From positions 1 through 61,364 of the forward strand of contig WTBY01000042.1 of NCBI GenBank assembly GCA_013138865.1: a DNA stretch of 61,364 bases. Direction: 5' to 3'. This document shows positions 8,825 through 17,933 of the stretch, one piece after another. The position numbers and the translations under genes were made by a program. Each line of letters begins with the position of its first letter. The first letter of the stretch is position 1. The notes beneath the pieces are model-generated. The model saw only the letters and a list, made by a program, of their open reading frames with translations. It had not been told where the DNA came from and did not search any database. Source of the DNA: Helicobacteraceae bacterium. GTDB taxonomy: Bacteria > Campylobacterota > Campylobacteria > Campylobacterales > Sulfurimonadaceae.

Positions 8825-9921
8825 TTTGTAAACATTTTGGTGAGTGTGGAAGTTGTGTTAATTACGTTGATGACTATGCAACGCAACTAAGTAAAAAAGT
8901 AGCTCGTATTAAAGAGCAGTTTGAGTATAAAAAAGATATTTTTGTAGCCTCTTCAAGTGATCAACATTATCGTTCACGATCGGAGTTTAAAATATGGCAT
9001 AAAGGTGATGAGATCTTTTATGCAATGAACTCTATTGAAAAAAATAAAATTGTATTTGTAGAGGAGTGTCCAAAGGTTTCACTTACTATTTCAAATATTA
9101 TGGAGCCACTTTTAAAACTTATAAAAACTAAAGAACTTGATAAAAAACTATTCTCAGTCGACTTTTTATGCGCTGATAGTGAGCTTTTAGTAACTCTTAT
9201 ATATCACAAAAAGTTGGATGAACTTTGGAGTATTAAAGCTAAAGAGTTAGCAGACGAACTTGGTATTCATATTATGGGACGTTCTCGTAAGCAAAAAGTA
9301 ATTTTGTCACAAGACTTTGTGACTCAAAAACTCCAAATTGCAGATAGAGAGTATAGTTTTAAATATATAGAGAACTCTTTTACTCAGCCAAACCCTAAAG
9401 TTAATGAAAAGATGACAACATGGGCAATGGGACAGTGTAGTGGCCTTGATGGAGATCTGCTTGAACTCTATTGTGGAGCAGGAAATTTCACTATCCCTTT
9501 TGCAACTAAATTTAATAGAGTTTTAGCAACTGAAATTTCAAAGACTTCTATAAGTGCAGCAAAAGAGAATATGAGCTTAAATGGTGTTAAGAACATAGAG
9601 TTTGTTCGTATGAGTGCTGAAGAGTTTACACAAGCACTCGACTCTGTACGTGAGTTTAGACGCATGAAAGATATAGATATTAATAGTTATGAATTAAAAA
9701 GTATTTTTGTCGATCCACCTCGTGCTGGTTTAGATGAGCAGACACTCTCTTTTGTCTCAAGGTTTGAAAATATTATATATGTTTCATGTAACCCTGATAC
9801 TTTAAAGCGAGATTTAGATATCCTAAGTGACAATTATGAGGTGTTATCTATGGCACTTTTTGATCAATTTGCTTATACTAACCATGTTGAAATGGGAATT
9901 ATGTTAAAAAGAAAGGTGTAA
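8821..9921 (+). CDS. trmA: tRNA (uracil-5-)-methyltransferase TrmA
   Basis: A 366-residue SAM-dependent enzyme that makes m5U54 in the T-loop of tRNA. Visible marks are E-L-Y-C-G-A-G-N-F-T-I-P (SAM-binding motif I), F-V-D-P-P-R-A-G-L-D (motif IV) and Y-V-S-C-N-P-D-T-L (catalytic Cys), with a C-terminal H-V-E. The N-terminal C-x5-C-x2-C residues resemble those of RumA-type enzymes, but there is no TRAM domain and the length favours TrmA. The start is ATG 8821 within the FliP stop; the longer upstream reading lies inside fliP. Confidence 0.92.
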   Translation: MICKHFGECGSCVNYVDDYATQLSKKVARIKEQFEYKKDIFVASSSDQHYRSRSEFKIWHKGDEIFYAMNSIEKNKIVFVEECPKVSLTISNIMEPLLKLIKTKELDKKLFSVDFLCADSELLVTLIYHKKLDELWSIKAKELADELGIHIMGRSRKQKVILSQDFVTQKLQIADREYSFKYIENSFTQPNPKVNEKMTTWAMGQCSGLDGDLLELYCGAGNFTIPFATKFNRVLATEISKTSISAAKENMSLNGVKNIEFVRMSAEEFTQALDSVREFRRMKDIDINSYELKSIFVDPPRAGLDEQTLSFVSRFENIIYVSCNPDTLKRDLDILSDNYEVLSMALFDQFAYTNHVEMGIMLKRKV

Positions 9922-9922
9922 A

Positions 9923-10450
9923 ATGAGAACGTTAATTATTTCTATATTTTTTGTTAGTTCTATTTATGCTGCTGGTATGGATAGTGTAATATCTGAAATT
10001 TCTCAACTTAAAGCGGACTACGCTGCATGTGTAGAGAAGTTTAGTGTTGACAATGATGTTGTAATTATAGATGATACAAAATATTTAGAAGATGAAATAG
10101 AGACATTAAAAAAAGAGATCATTTCTAAAGATGAAGAGATCTTACTACTTGAGCGTAAAAATAAAAGTTTAAGAACTGAGTTAAGTAAGAGTATTCAAAA
10201 ATCTAAAAAAGTAGTTATAAATAAAAAGTCTGAAATATTTGATCCTAGTTCATTTCGTATAAATGTAGATAGCCCAATTTATGATAAACCAAACTCTAAA
10301 GTTATAGAACATTGGCAGAGTGGACGATCATTTACATCTAACGAACGTAAAAATGGCTTTATTAAAATAACTGGTTATTTTGTTAATAAACAGTGGAAAT
10401 CAGCTAAAAAAAGTATGTGGGTTAGTGCTACATCTTGTTCTAAAAGATAG
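9923..10450 (+). CDS. Secreted coiled-coil protein with SH3-like C-terminus, function unknown
   Basis: This 175-residue protein begins with a signal peptide (M-R-T-L-I-I-S-I-F-F-V-S-S-I-Y-A). A charged coiled coil spans about residues 45-95, and a C-terminal domain (about 105-170) has the spacing of an SH3b-like fold (I-Y-D-K-P-N-S-K-V, W-Q-S-G-R-S-F, G-F-I-K-I-T-G, M-W-V-S). SH3b domains often bind cell-wall peptides, so a periplasmic role is likely. It follows trmA by one base and precedes the REC-GGDEF gene by six, so it may belong to the same transcript. The domain call is by eye. Confidence 0.6.
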   Translation: MRTLIISIFFVSSIYAAGMDSVISEISQLKADYAACVEKFSVDNDVVIIDDTKYLEDEIETLKKEIISKDEEILLLERKNKSLRTELSKSIQKSKKVVINKKSEIFDPSSFRINVDSPIYDKPNSKVIEHWQSGRSFTSNERKNGFIKITGYFVNKQWKSAKKSMWVSATSCSKR

Positions 10451-10456
10451 ACTACC

Positions 10457-11719
10457 ATGGATGAGTATTTAAAAACTGCAACTATTCTTTACGTAGAAGA
10501 TGACGAGATGGTAAGGGATAGTTTTATACGTCCTCTTCAAAGATATGCAAAAGAACTTTTTGTTGCAGTAGATGGCGAAGATGGTTTAGCTCAGTTTAAA
10601 AAATACTCTCCAGATATAGTGATCAGTGATATTAATATGCCACGTAAAAATGGTTTAGAGATGGTTAAAGATATACGAGAGATAAAGAGTGAACAGAATA
10701 TACTCTTTACTACAGCGTATAGTGATAGTGATATTTTACTAAAGGCTCTAGAGCTACAAGTTAATGGTTATTTTTTAAAACCAGTAGAAAAAGATAAATT
10801 AGTTAAAAAAATATCAACAATATCAAAAAATATTTATTTAGAAAAAGAGCATCAGAAGCAAAATAAAATTCTTCAACAAATTTTAAATAATCAATCAACA
10901 ATAGTGCTTCTTACAGATTTTGAGACTATTTCTTTTGCGTCACACTCATTTTATGAGTGTTTTAACTTAAAAAAGCTAGAAGAGTTCTTTGTTACATATA
11001 AGAGTATTTCAGATATGTTCTTATGTGCACATGGATATCTATATGCTTCTACCGCAGAAGTATTTTTAGATAAATATAACAAGAGTGATGACTTAGAACA
11101 TATTGTTTTAATAAAAGATATACATGATAAAAATAGAACTTTTAGAATTGCAATAGATAGTATTGATGATAGTAACCTTTTTATTATTGACTTAACTGAT
11201 ATTACTGAGCTTCAAAATAAACAGTTAGAAGTTGAAACAAAAGCTTATTATGACACTTTAACAGGTATTTATAATAGAGAAAAGTTTAATGAAATATTTG
11301 CATATGAACTTCATCAGACTCATCGCTATGGGGCACCTTTATCAATTGCTATATTAGATATAGACCATTTTAAAGAGTTTAATGATAAGTTTGGACATCT
11401 TATTGGTGATGAAGTATTAATAATGATGGCTAAAGAGGTAAGCTCGCATGTACGAGAAAGTGATACTTTTGCAAGATGGGGTGGCGAAGAGTTTATGTTA
11501 ATTATGACTAATACCAAAATAGAAGATGCTATTCATATTTGTAATCATTTAAGAGATGTAATTCAAAATATTATTCATGAGATAGCAGGTAGTATAACTG
11601 TTAGTTTTGGTGTGACACAAATAGTTGATACTGATACACTAAAAACATCTTTTAAAAGATCTGATGATGCTCTTTATGAAGCTAAAAATAGTGGTAGAAA
11701 TCGAGTAGAGTTTAAGTAA
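10457..11719 (+). CDS. Response regulator diguanylate cyclase (REC-PAS-like-GGDEF)
   Basis: This 420-residue cytosolic protein makes c-di-GMP under two-component control. The receiver domain (residues 8-120) has the acidic pair E-D-D, phospho-acceptor V-I-S-D-I-N-M-P and the K-P switch (F-L-K-P-V). A PAS-like middle (about 135-255) is followed by a GGDEF domain with Y-D-T-L-T-G-I-Y-N-R and the active-site loop R-W-G-G-E-E-F. R-E-S-D a few residues before the loop is the inhibitory I-site (R-x-x-D), so product feedback is expected. The neighbouring GGDEF-EAL protein could remove its product. Confidence 0.9.
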   Translation: MDEYLKTATILYVEDDEMVRDSFIRPLQRYAKELFVAVDGEDGLAQFKKYSPDIVISDINMPRKNGLEMVKDIREIKSEQNILFTTAYSDSDILLKALELQVNGYFLKPVEKDKLVKKISTISKNIYLEKEHQKQNKILQQILNNQSTIVLLTDFETISFASHSFYECFNLKKLEEFFVTYKSISDMFLCAHGYLYASTAEVFLDKYNKSDDLEHIVLIKDIHDKNRTFRIAIDSIDDSNLFIIDLTDITELQNKQLEVETKAYYDTLTGIYNREKFNEIFAYELHQTHRYGAPLSIAILDIDHFKEFNDKFGHLIGDEVLIMMAKEVSSHVRESDTFARWGGEEFMLIMTNTKIEDAIHICNHLRDVIQNIIHEIAGSITVSFGVTQIVDTDTLKTSFKRSDDALYEAKNSGRNRVEFK

Positions 11720-11721
11720 GT

Positions 11722-13932
11722 TTAGTCTGGTATTTTTACTTTACTTTTTTTCTTTTTCATTGAGAGTGGAAGGTAGATACTAAAGACTGCTCCCTCATCA
11801 TTATTAAAAACAAATAGTTTACCATCAAGACTATTTTCTATCAACATTTTTGCCATGTATAGTCCTAGTCCTGTACCATTTTTACCTTTTGTTGAGAAGT
11901 AAGGGTTGAAAATATCTTCTATATTTTTTTCAGGTATACCACCAGCATTATCTGCAATAGATATTAAAAACATATCACCATCAATAGTTGTCTCAATAGT
12001 TACTTTTTTATCAGATATATTTTTTTCATTTAAAGCATCTTTTGCATTATTTAAAATATTTAAAAGAATTTGAACAACTTCGTTAACGTAAACATATAGG
12101 TTGTAAATACTCAAAGGCTCTTTACCTTGTATTAAAGTGATGTTAGAGTTTTTAAAAGAGTGTGCTGTAAACTCTATAGCTTTATTGATAAGTGAAGAAG
12201 CACTTACTACTGCTTTCTCTTTTTCTGGTTTAAAATAGTTACGAAAGTCATCAATTGTTGTAGACATATGAGTTATAAGTTTTAAAGCTCTAGCCTCTTG
12301 AGAGTTCAAATATTGTTCATCTATCTCTTCATAAGAGTTTGCTTCTTTATAGTCTTGGACTATTATACTAAGTGCATTAAGAGGTTGTCTCCATTGGTGT
12401 GCGATCATACTTATCATTTCACCCATAGCCGCTAGTTTAGACTGTTTAGTTAGCAGTATATTTTGTTTTTTAACTTCACTAACAGCTTTTTCAATCTCTT
12501 TAATTAAAATATTTTTACTATTTATAAGTTCTGTTATATTTGTTAGTACAACTAACTCATATCTCTCTTTATCATTAAATATAGTTTTTATATTAATAGA
12601 GAATATATCATTTTTTATTTTTATTTTATACTCAATATTATTTTTATTATTTAAAAGTTTAGTCATCCAAGAGATTCTATCTTGATATTTTTGTACACCA
12701 ATATACTCTTTTGTACTTTCACCTTCAAATAGCTCTGAAATACATTTATATGAGTTTTTAAACTGATAAATAGTATGACATTTAAAATATGAGAGAAGTG
12801 AGTTATTTACAAGAAAAATTTCTTCATTATAGTAGATAAGCTGAAGTGAGCTTTGTGTGTTAAATATCTGTTCAGAAAACTGTTTTTGTAATTTTACTTT
12901 TAGTCTACTTCTGTTCAATAAAATAAAACTCACTAAAATTATAAGAGTTAATATAGTTGAAAATATGAAGTAAGCCTTGTACTCATCTACCAACTTAGGA
13001 TAGAAGGTATCTTTATTTATAGAAATTACGTAAGCTGAGTAGTTGTTAGAGTAGTTTTCTATAGGAATAAATTGAGCCTCATAATAGTTGTTGTTTACTA
13101 AAATATGTTCTCCAAATGAACTATTATTATTCATTTTTGAATAAATATTATTGCTATATTTAGAGCATACTCTATTTAAAATATATTCAAATTTATTATG
13201 TCCTTCATGACTGATGTCTATTTTTTCTTTATAAAAATTTTTGTTACAACTTGAGAGCTCATAATATTGATTTTTCTGTTCACCAAAAACTTTTTTATCG
13301 ACAAGATTTTTTCTTATTAAAAAAGTATAGTGTTGTTGATAAATTTTATTTAGGCTTTTTTCTATTCCATTAAATGATGTAGCGATCTCGACTGTACCTA
13401 AATGCTCATTTTTGTAATTTAATGGAAAAACGTATCTAAAACCATTAAAAATACGTCCCTCTTCAAAACCTTTAACAAACTTACTATTTTCGTTTGCATC
13501 TTTAACTGTTTGGCGAATAGAAAAAAGTTTATCACCAAATTTTTTAGGTTTGTGAAAACGTATAAAACTTTCACCATCTTTTAAGTGAAAATGGAATTGT
13601 CTAACACCAAATATTTTAAGATCTTGATAGCTACTATTTAGTCTTTTGAATAGCTTTTTTCGTAAAGCTATTTTTTCTTCTTTGTTTGAGCTATATATTT
13701 TTTTGTAAAGTTGTAGAGTCTCTTCATTGTTTACTAGTTGTTCAAAAGAGAGTTTAGCTAAGTTTTCAAAATTACTCAAAGCTACTTCAAGTTTATACTT
13801 AAACTCTTTAAGTTCCTTAGTTTCTTGAATCTTTAACTCTTTAGTAAAGTTAAGATAGAAAAAAGTACTTATTAAACTTATTAGTAAAATGTATAAAAAA
13901 AACCAATATTTGTATCTTGCAAGAAGCTTCAT
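11722..13932 (-). CDS. Membrane sensor histidine kinase with Cache-like periplasmic domain
   Basis: This 736-residue protein has an N-terminal membrane helix and a large periplasmic sensor (about 30-340) containing F-H-F-H-L-K-D-G-E-S-F and R-F-H-K-P-K-K-F-G-D-K-L. A second helix (about 345-365) and a PAS-like region follow. The kinase core has M-I-A-H-Q-W-R-Q-P-L-N-A-L (phospho-accepting His), an N box N-I-L-N-N-A-K-D-A-L, then D-N-A-G-G-I-P and G-T-G-L-G-L-Y-M. It lacks a receiver. It is transcribed divergently from a lone response regulator at 13997, a plausible partner. The sensor is shared with the GGDEF-EAL protein at 15509-17869. Confidence 0.88.
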   Translation of the reverse strand: MKLLARYKYWFFLYILLISLISTFFYLNFTKELKIQETKELKEFKYKLEVALSNFENLAKLSFEQLVNNEETLQLYKKIYSSNKEEKIALRKKLFKRLNSSYQDLKIFGVRQFHFHLKDGESFIRFHKPKKFGDKLFSIRQTVKDANENSKFVKGFEEGRIFNGFRYVFPLNYKNEHLGTVEIATSFNGIEKSLNKIYQQHYTFLIRKNLVDKKVFGEQKNQYYELSSCNKNFYKEKIDISHEGHNKFEYILNRVCSKYSNNIYSKMNNNSSFGEHILVNNNYYEAQFIPIENYSNNYSAYVISINKDTFYPKLVDEYKAYFIFSTILTLIILVSFILLNRSRLKVKLQKQFSEQIFNTQSSLQLIYYNEEIFLVNNSLLSYFKCHTIYQFKNSYKCISELFEGESTKEYIGVQKYQDRISWMTKLLNNKNNIEYKIKIKNDIFSINIKTIFNDKERYELVVLTNITELINSKNILIKEIEKAVSEVKKQNILLTKQSKLAAMGEMISMIAHQWRQPLNALSIIVQDYKEANSYEEIDEQYLNSQEARALKLITHMSTTIDDFRNYFKPEKEKAVVSASSLINKAIEFTAHSFKNSNITLIQGKEPLSIYNLYVYVNEVVQILLNILNNAKDALNEKNISDKKVTIETTIDGDMFLISIADNAGGIPEKNIEDIFNPYFSTKGKNGTGLGLYMAKMLIENSLDGKLFVFNNDEGAVFSIYLPLSMKKKKSKVKIPD

Positions 13933-13996
13933 GATAGGCCTTAATATCCCAAAAAGTTATATAGTAGTAGAATAGCATAGATGAATTAAATAAGGC

Positions 13997-14371
13997 TTGA
14001 ACATGAGTAAAATTAGAATAGGCATTGTAGACGATGAAGAGAAAATTTTACATATGATAGAAGAGTATCTTAAAAGTAGTGGTAAATATGAAGTAATTAT
14101 TTTTAGTGATCCACTAGAGGCACTTGAAAAGATAGATAATAGTTTTGAATTAGTTCTATGTGATGTGATGATGCCTAACCTTGGTGGTATTGATCTGTCT
14201 CGTAAACTGTTGGAAAGAGATGAAAAATTAAAAATTATTATTATGACTGCTTATTCTACTTTAGAGTCTATGTTAAAATCAAATAGAGCAGGGGCAGTTG
14301 ACTATGTTATGAAACCATTTGAGTCACTTAAAGCTTTAGAAGAAAAAATTGCTCTTACATTAAGTCTATAA
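13997..14371 (+). CDS. Single-domain response regulator (CheY-like)
   Basis: A 124-residue stand-alone receiver: acidic pair V-D-D-E-E, phospho-acceptor L-C-D-V-M-M-P, T-A-Y switch (I-M-T-A-Y-S-T-L-E) and K-P-F. There is no output domain, so it must act by protein contact or as a phosphorelay step. Its stop overlaps the next ATG by one base (TAATG), which ties it to the kinase at 14371. It is clearly paralogous to the receiver at 35881-36237; both share M-T-A-Y-S-T-L-E, R-A-G-A-x-D-Y and M-K-P-F-x-S-L. Confidence 0.92.
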   Translation: MNMSKIRIGIVDDEEKILHMIEEYLKSSGKYEVIIFSDPLEALEKIDNSFELVLCDVMMPNLGGIDLSRKLLERDEKLKIIIMTAYSTLESMLKSNRAGAVDYVMKPFESLKALEEKIALTLSL

Positions 14372-15546
14372 TGAAAGAGTCATTACAATTTTTAAAAACA
14401 ATTTTAGATGTTATACCAATTGCTATTTATGTATTAGATGAAGATTTTAAATTTCTTAACTGTAATAGTGCATTTGCTCAACAGTTAAAGCAACCTAAAG
14501 AAGAGATTATAGGTGCTTCATGGTCTAAATTTATACCTGATTATTTATCATATATATATGACAAAAAAGATAAACAAATTAGAGATGGTACAAATCAAAA
14601 ATATAGAGAAATTTTAGAGATTGATGGTTATAGAGCAAAAATTATGATTTTTCATAGAGCAGCTCTTTTTGAAAATGAGGTTTTTGATGGTTTAGTTGGC
14701 GTTATGGAAGATGTAACCTCGAAAGAGGAGTATGAATTCTATATGAGTAAAAAAATAGAGTCAACAGTTGAAGAGGTTAGAGAAAAAGAGAGAGAGTTAA
14801 GAGAAGAGGGCATACAAAAAGCTAAGTACATGGCTATTGGTAAACTCTCTGCTGGTATTACGCATGAGATCAATACTCCACTTACGTATCTTAAAGGTAA
14901 TGTTGAGATGCTTGATTTAGAAATTAACTATATGGATGATAGTGATGCCAAACATAGAATGAAACACTGCTCTAACTCTATAGTGGATGGTATTTTTAGA
15001 ATATCTAATATAATAGAGTCTATGCGTGAAGTTACTCAAAGAACAAGTGCTATTAGTGAAAAAACTGATATATACCATACTTTAGTTACCTCACTTATTT
15101 TAGTTCAACATCGTACTAAACTTTTAGCAAATGTTTATATAAATAATCATCTATTTACTCCTGATGACACTCAAGTTAAGAGTGAATTTATTTCAAAAGT
15201 ACAACAACAAAGAGTAGAACAAGCTTGGATTATTATATTAAATAATTCTCTTGATGAGTTAGAAAAATTAGAAGAGAGTAGTGATAGTTATATATATATT
15301 GATCTGAATATTGTGGATGAGAATATTGTTATTCATATACGAGATAATGCAGGTGGTATAGACGAAGAGTTACTACCAACTATTTTTGACACTTTTGTTA
15401 GTAATAAGTTTAACGGCGGATTAGGAATAGGGCTAGATATAGCTAGAAACATCATAGAAGACCAACGTGGTAGTGTGAGAGCCTATAATGATAAAAGTAA
15501 AAGCGAAGCTATTTTTGAAGTGAAACTACCTCTTTTAAAAGAGTAG
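14371..15546 (+). CDS. Cytosolic PAS-domain histidine kinase
   Basis: A 391-residue soluble kinase. The PAS domain (residues 5-125) starts I-L-D-V-I-P-I-A-I-Y-V-L-D-E-D; a short coiled coil follows. The dimerisation/phospho-acceptor helix has G-I-T-H-E-I-N-T-P-L-T-Y, and the ATP lid has D-N-A-G-G-I-D and G-L-G-I-G-L-D-I-A. The His box is the H-E-[IL]-N-T-P-L class also used by the kinase at 35143, not the H-Q-W-R-Q-P class of its other neighbours. It is translationally coupled to the receiver upstream, and its 3' end overlaps the convergent GGDEF-EAL gene by 38 nt. Confidence 0.9.
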   Translation: MKESLQFLKTILDVIPIAIYVLDEDFKFLNCNSAFAQQLKQPKEEIIGASWSKFIPDYLSYIYDKKDKQIRDGTNQKYREILEIDGYRAKIMIFHRAALFENEVFDGLVGVMEDVTSKEEYEFYMSKKIESTVEEVREKERELREEGIQKAKYMAIGKLSAGITHEINTPLTYLKGNVEMLDLEINYMDDSDAKHRMKHCSNSIVDGIFRISNIIESMREVTQRTSAISEKTDIYHTLVTSLILVQHRTKLLANVYINNHLFTPDDTQVKSEFISKVQQQRVEQAWIIILNNSLDELEKLEESSDSYIYIDLNIVDENIVIHIRDNAGGIDEELLPTIFDTFVSNKFNGGLGIGLDIARNIIEDQRGSVRAYNDKSKSEAIFEVKLPLLKE

Positions 15547-17869
15547 TTTCCATCTCTTGGGCGTTAATAGGTTTAGAATAAAAGTAGCCTTGAATATTGT
15601 TACAACCATTTTTTATTAAAAAATCTTTTTGCTCCTTTGTTTCTACCCCCTCTGCAATAAGACGTAGGTTTAAACTGTGTCCAAGTGCTATTACCGCTTT
15701 TACTATTGCTGCATCATCTTCATCTTTTGGTAGATCTTTTACAAATGACTGATCAATTTTTAGTTTGTTAATAGGTAGTTTTTTAAGGTATGACAAAGAT
15801 GAATAGCCTGTTCCAAAGTCATCTATAGCAAGCTCTATGCCTAAGTCACTAATTTGGTTTAAAACCTTTATAGCTTGTTCTGGGTTTGTCATAATTTGAC
15901 CCTCTGTTACTTCTAACTCTAGCCACTCTCGTTTGCAGTCTGTTTCACTCATAATATCTTTTAATATTTCTATGAAATTTTTTTGTTGAAGTTGTTTGAT
16001 CGCAAGGTTAATAGCTAATTTACCAGGATTTAGCCCTTTCTTATACCATTCACTCATCTGCTTCATGGCTATTTTCATAACTAACTGATCGAGTGGAATA
16101 ATTAAGCCACTCTCTTCAGCGATCGGAATAAATTTTATAGGAGATATGAGACCTTTTGTAGGGTGTTGCCATCTTACTAATGCTTCCATACCAATTAGTT
16201 TTGAGTTAAGTCCATTTACTTGAGGTTGATAGTGAACTATAAACTCTTCATTTTTAATAGCCTCTCTTAACTCATTTTCTAGTGTAACGCGCTCTACTAC
16301 CTCTTGAGTCATCTCTGGTGAATAAAATTGAGCATTATTTTTACCTGCATCTTTTGCTTTATACATTGCAATATCTGCATATTTAATAAGCTCGCTTATC
16401 TCATTTGAATCGTCATCAAATAGGCTAATTCCTATACTTACACTAATATAGTGAAGCTTATTTTCTATATTGATAGGAATTTTAAATAGGTTAATAATTT
16501 TATTTGTAGTTGCATTTACATCTAAAGAGTTATTAATATTTTCGATAATAACAACAAACTCATCACCACCTATTCTAGCTAGTGTGTCTTCTTGTGGTAT
16601 TATTTTTTTAAGTTTTAGTCCTACGCTCTTTAAAATTTTGTCACCTTCACTATGACCGTAAGAATCATTAAGATGTTTAAAATTATCTATATCTATAAGA
16701 AGAAGAGCAAATCTAGTTTTATTTTGTGTAGCTTTAGAGATGGACTCTTCTAAACGATCGTAAAATAGTGTTCTATTTGGTAGTTGTGTTAGTGTATCGT
16801 ACTGAGATAAATTGTAAAATTTCTTCTTCTCTAGTCGTAGTTCATGGTTATACAAAACAACTCTATATACAAAAAAGGCAACTATTAATAGTGAAAGAAT
16901 TATTATAATGTTTACATGATAAAAGTCATTTATCATAGTTGTCAGTTTTGTACTATCTGTATATGACACCAAATAAGCTATGACACTATTTTGTGTATTG
17001 GTTATAGGTAAAAAAGAGATTATTTTATAGATGCCATTATCTTTTTTAAATAATGAGAATGTCTCATTTTTTGACATTTTATTATGAATTATTTTTTTTA
17101 GAGGATTTACTATAGGTATTAAAACTGAGTCCATATCATTTTCATGATGAATATAGGAAAAATAATTTTCATTTTCAACACTAGTTATATAGTCATTTTT
17201 ATTATTATTTCTGTTCCATTTTCTTTTCTTGAAAACTTCTTTTTTGATAACGAAATGGCTATATATTCCATTTGTTTCATATAAGTTTTTTTGTAATACT
17301 TCAGGAGCAAAAGCTATGTCTACTGCACCAATATGTTTATGATCTTCACTAAAAAGCGGTGTTACGTTTCTAAAACTAGGTGCAGTTCTTCCATGCTCAA
17401 GTCCGCTAATAGGCTCTTTTGTCTCATTAACATAAGCAAAGCTATATTTAAACTCTCTTAAATCATCACCAAACTTACTTGGTTTATGCATCCTAAATGA
17501 TGTAACACTATTTGGCATGATAAAATGAAACTGTAACACACCTTGTTTTTGTATCCTTTTGTAGTGACTAAGTAGTCTGTTGTATAACTGATCCCGAAAC
17601 ATAGCTTGGTTATGTGGTGTTGCATCTATGAACTTTGTTAGAATATCTATTATTACTTTATCTCCATTAATCATGTCGACAGTTGCATCAGAAGTTATTT
17701 TAAAGTATTTAGTTGTAAGGTTGTAGTGGGTTCTTAGTTTATCTATTTGTTGAGTTGTTATAGTGTTTATGCGTCTGTTTTTATCAGCATTAACATATGA
17801 AAATATTAATGCGTATATAAATAGAGTAAGACATATAATAGTTAGTTTTAATATAAGCCTATTTTTCAT
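15509..17869 (-). CDS. Membrane c-di-GMP enzyme: Cache-like sensor, GGDEF and EAL domains
   Basis: This 786-residue protein has a periplasmic sensor between two membrane helices (about 8-28 and 318-340), related to the kinase at 11722 (F-R-M-H-K-P-S-K-F-G-D-D-L). The GGDEF domain has an intact R-I-G-G-D-E-F loop but P-Q-E-D where an I-site R-x-x-D would be. The EAL domain keeps M-E-A-L-V-R-W, E-L-E-V-T-E, D-D-F-G-T-G-Y-S-S, K-I-D and E-G-V-E-T, so phosphodiesterase activity is expected. All EAL catalytic residues appear present, unlike the degenerate LapD receptor, so this is more likely a turnover enzyme than the adhesin's c-di-GMP receptor. Confidence 0.9.
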   Translation of the reverse strand: MKNRLILKLTIICLTLFIYALIFSYVNADKNRRINTITTQQIDKLRTHYNLTTKYFKITSDATVDMINGDKVIIDILTKFIDATPHNQAMFRDQLYNRLLSHYKRIQKQGVLQFHFIMPNSVTSFRMHKPSKFGDDLREFKYSFAYVNETKEPISGLEHGRTAPSFRNVTPLFSEDHKHIGAVDIAFAPEVLQKNLYETNGIYSHFVIKKEVFKKRKWNRNNNKNDYITSVENENYFSYIHHENDMDSVLIPIVNPLKKIIHNKMSKNETFSLFKKDNGIYKIISFLPITNTQNSVIAYLVSYTDSTKLTTMINDFYHVNIIIILSLLIVAFFVYRVVLYNHELRLEKKKFYNLSQYDTLTQLPNRTLFYDRLEESISKATQNKTRFALLLIDIDNFKHLNDSYGHSEGDKILKSVGLKLKKIIPQEDTLARIGGDEFVVIIENINNSLDVNATTNKIINLFKIPINIENKLHYISVSIGISLFDDDSNEISELIKYADIAMYKAKDAGKNNAQFYSPEMTQEVVERVTLENELREAIKNEEFIVHYQPQVNGLNSKLIGMEALVRWQHPTKGLISPIKFIPIAEESGLIIPLDQLVMKIAMKQMSEWYKKGLNPGKLAINLAIKQLQQKNFIEILKDIMSETDCKREWLELEVTEGQIMTNPEQAIKVLNQISDLGIELAIDDFGTGYSSLSYLKKLPINKLKIDQSFVKDLPKDEDDAAIVKAVIALGHSLNLRLIAEGVETKEQKDFLIKNGCNNIQGYFYSKPINAQEMETTLLKEVVSLQK
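15522..15550. terminator. Bidirectional terminator-like hairpin at the convergent gene ends
   Basis: GAAACTACCTCTTTT pairs with AAAAGAGTAGTTTC with one bulged C, giving a 14-bp stem with A- and T-rich flanks on either strand. It lies inside the overlapping 3' coding ends of the kinase and the GGDEF-EAL gene, so it could end both transcripts. Confidence 0.6.
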
Positions 17870-17933
17870 ATGTTACTCTACCTTTTTTATATGTCCTATA
17901 TTTTATTCATAAATATTTAAATATAGCTTCTAA

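Noticed and set aside
15509-17869. GGDEF-EAL protein as the LapD receptor for the adhesin
   Set aside because: Both the GGDEF loop and all EAL catalytic motifs look intact, whereas LapD is degenerate, and no lapG gene is adjacent.
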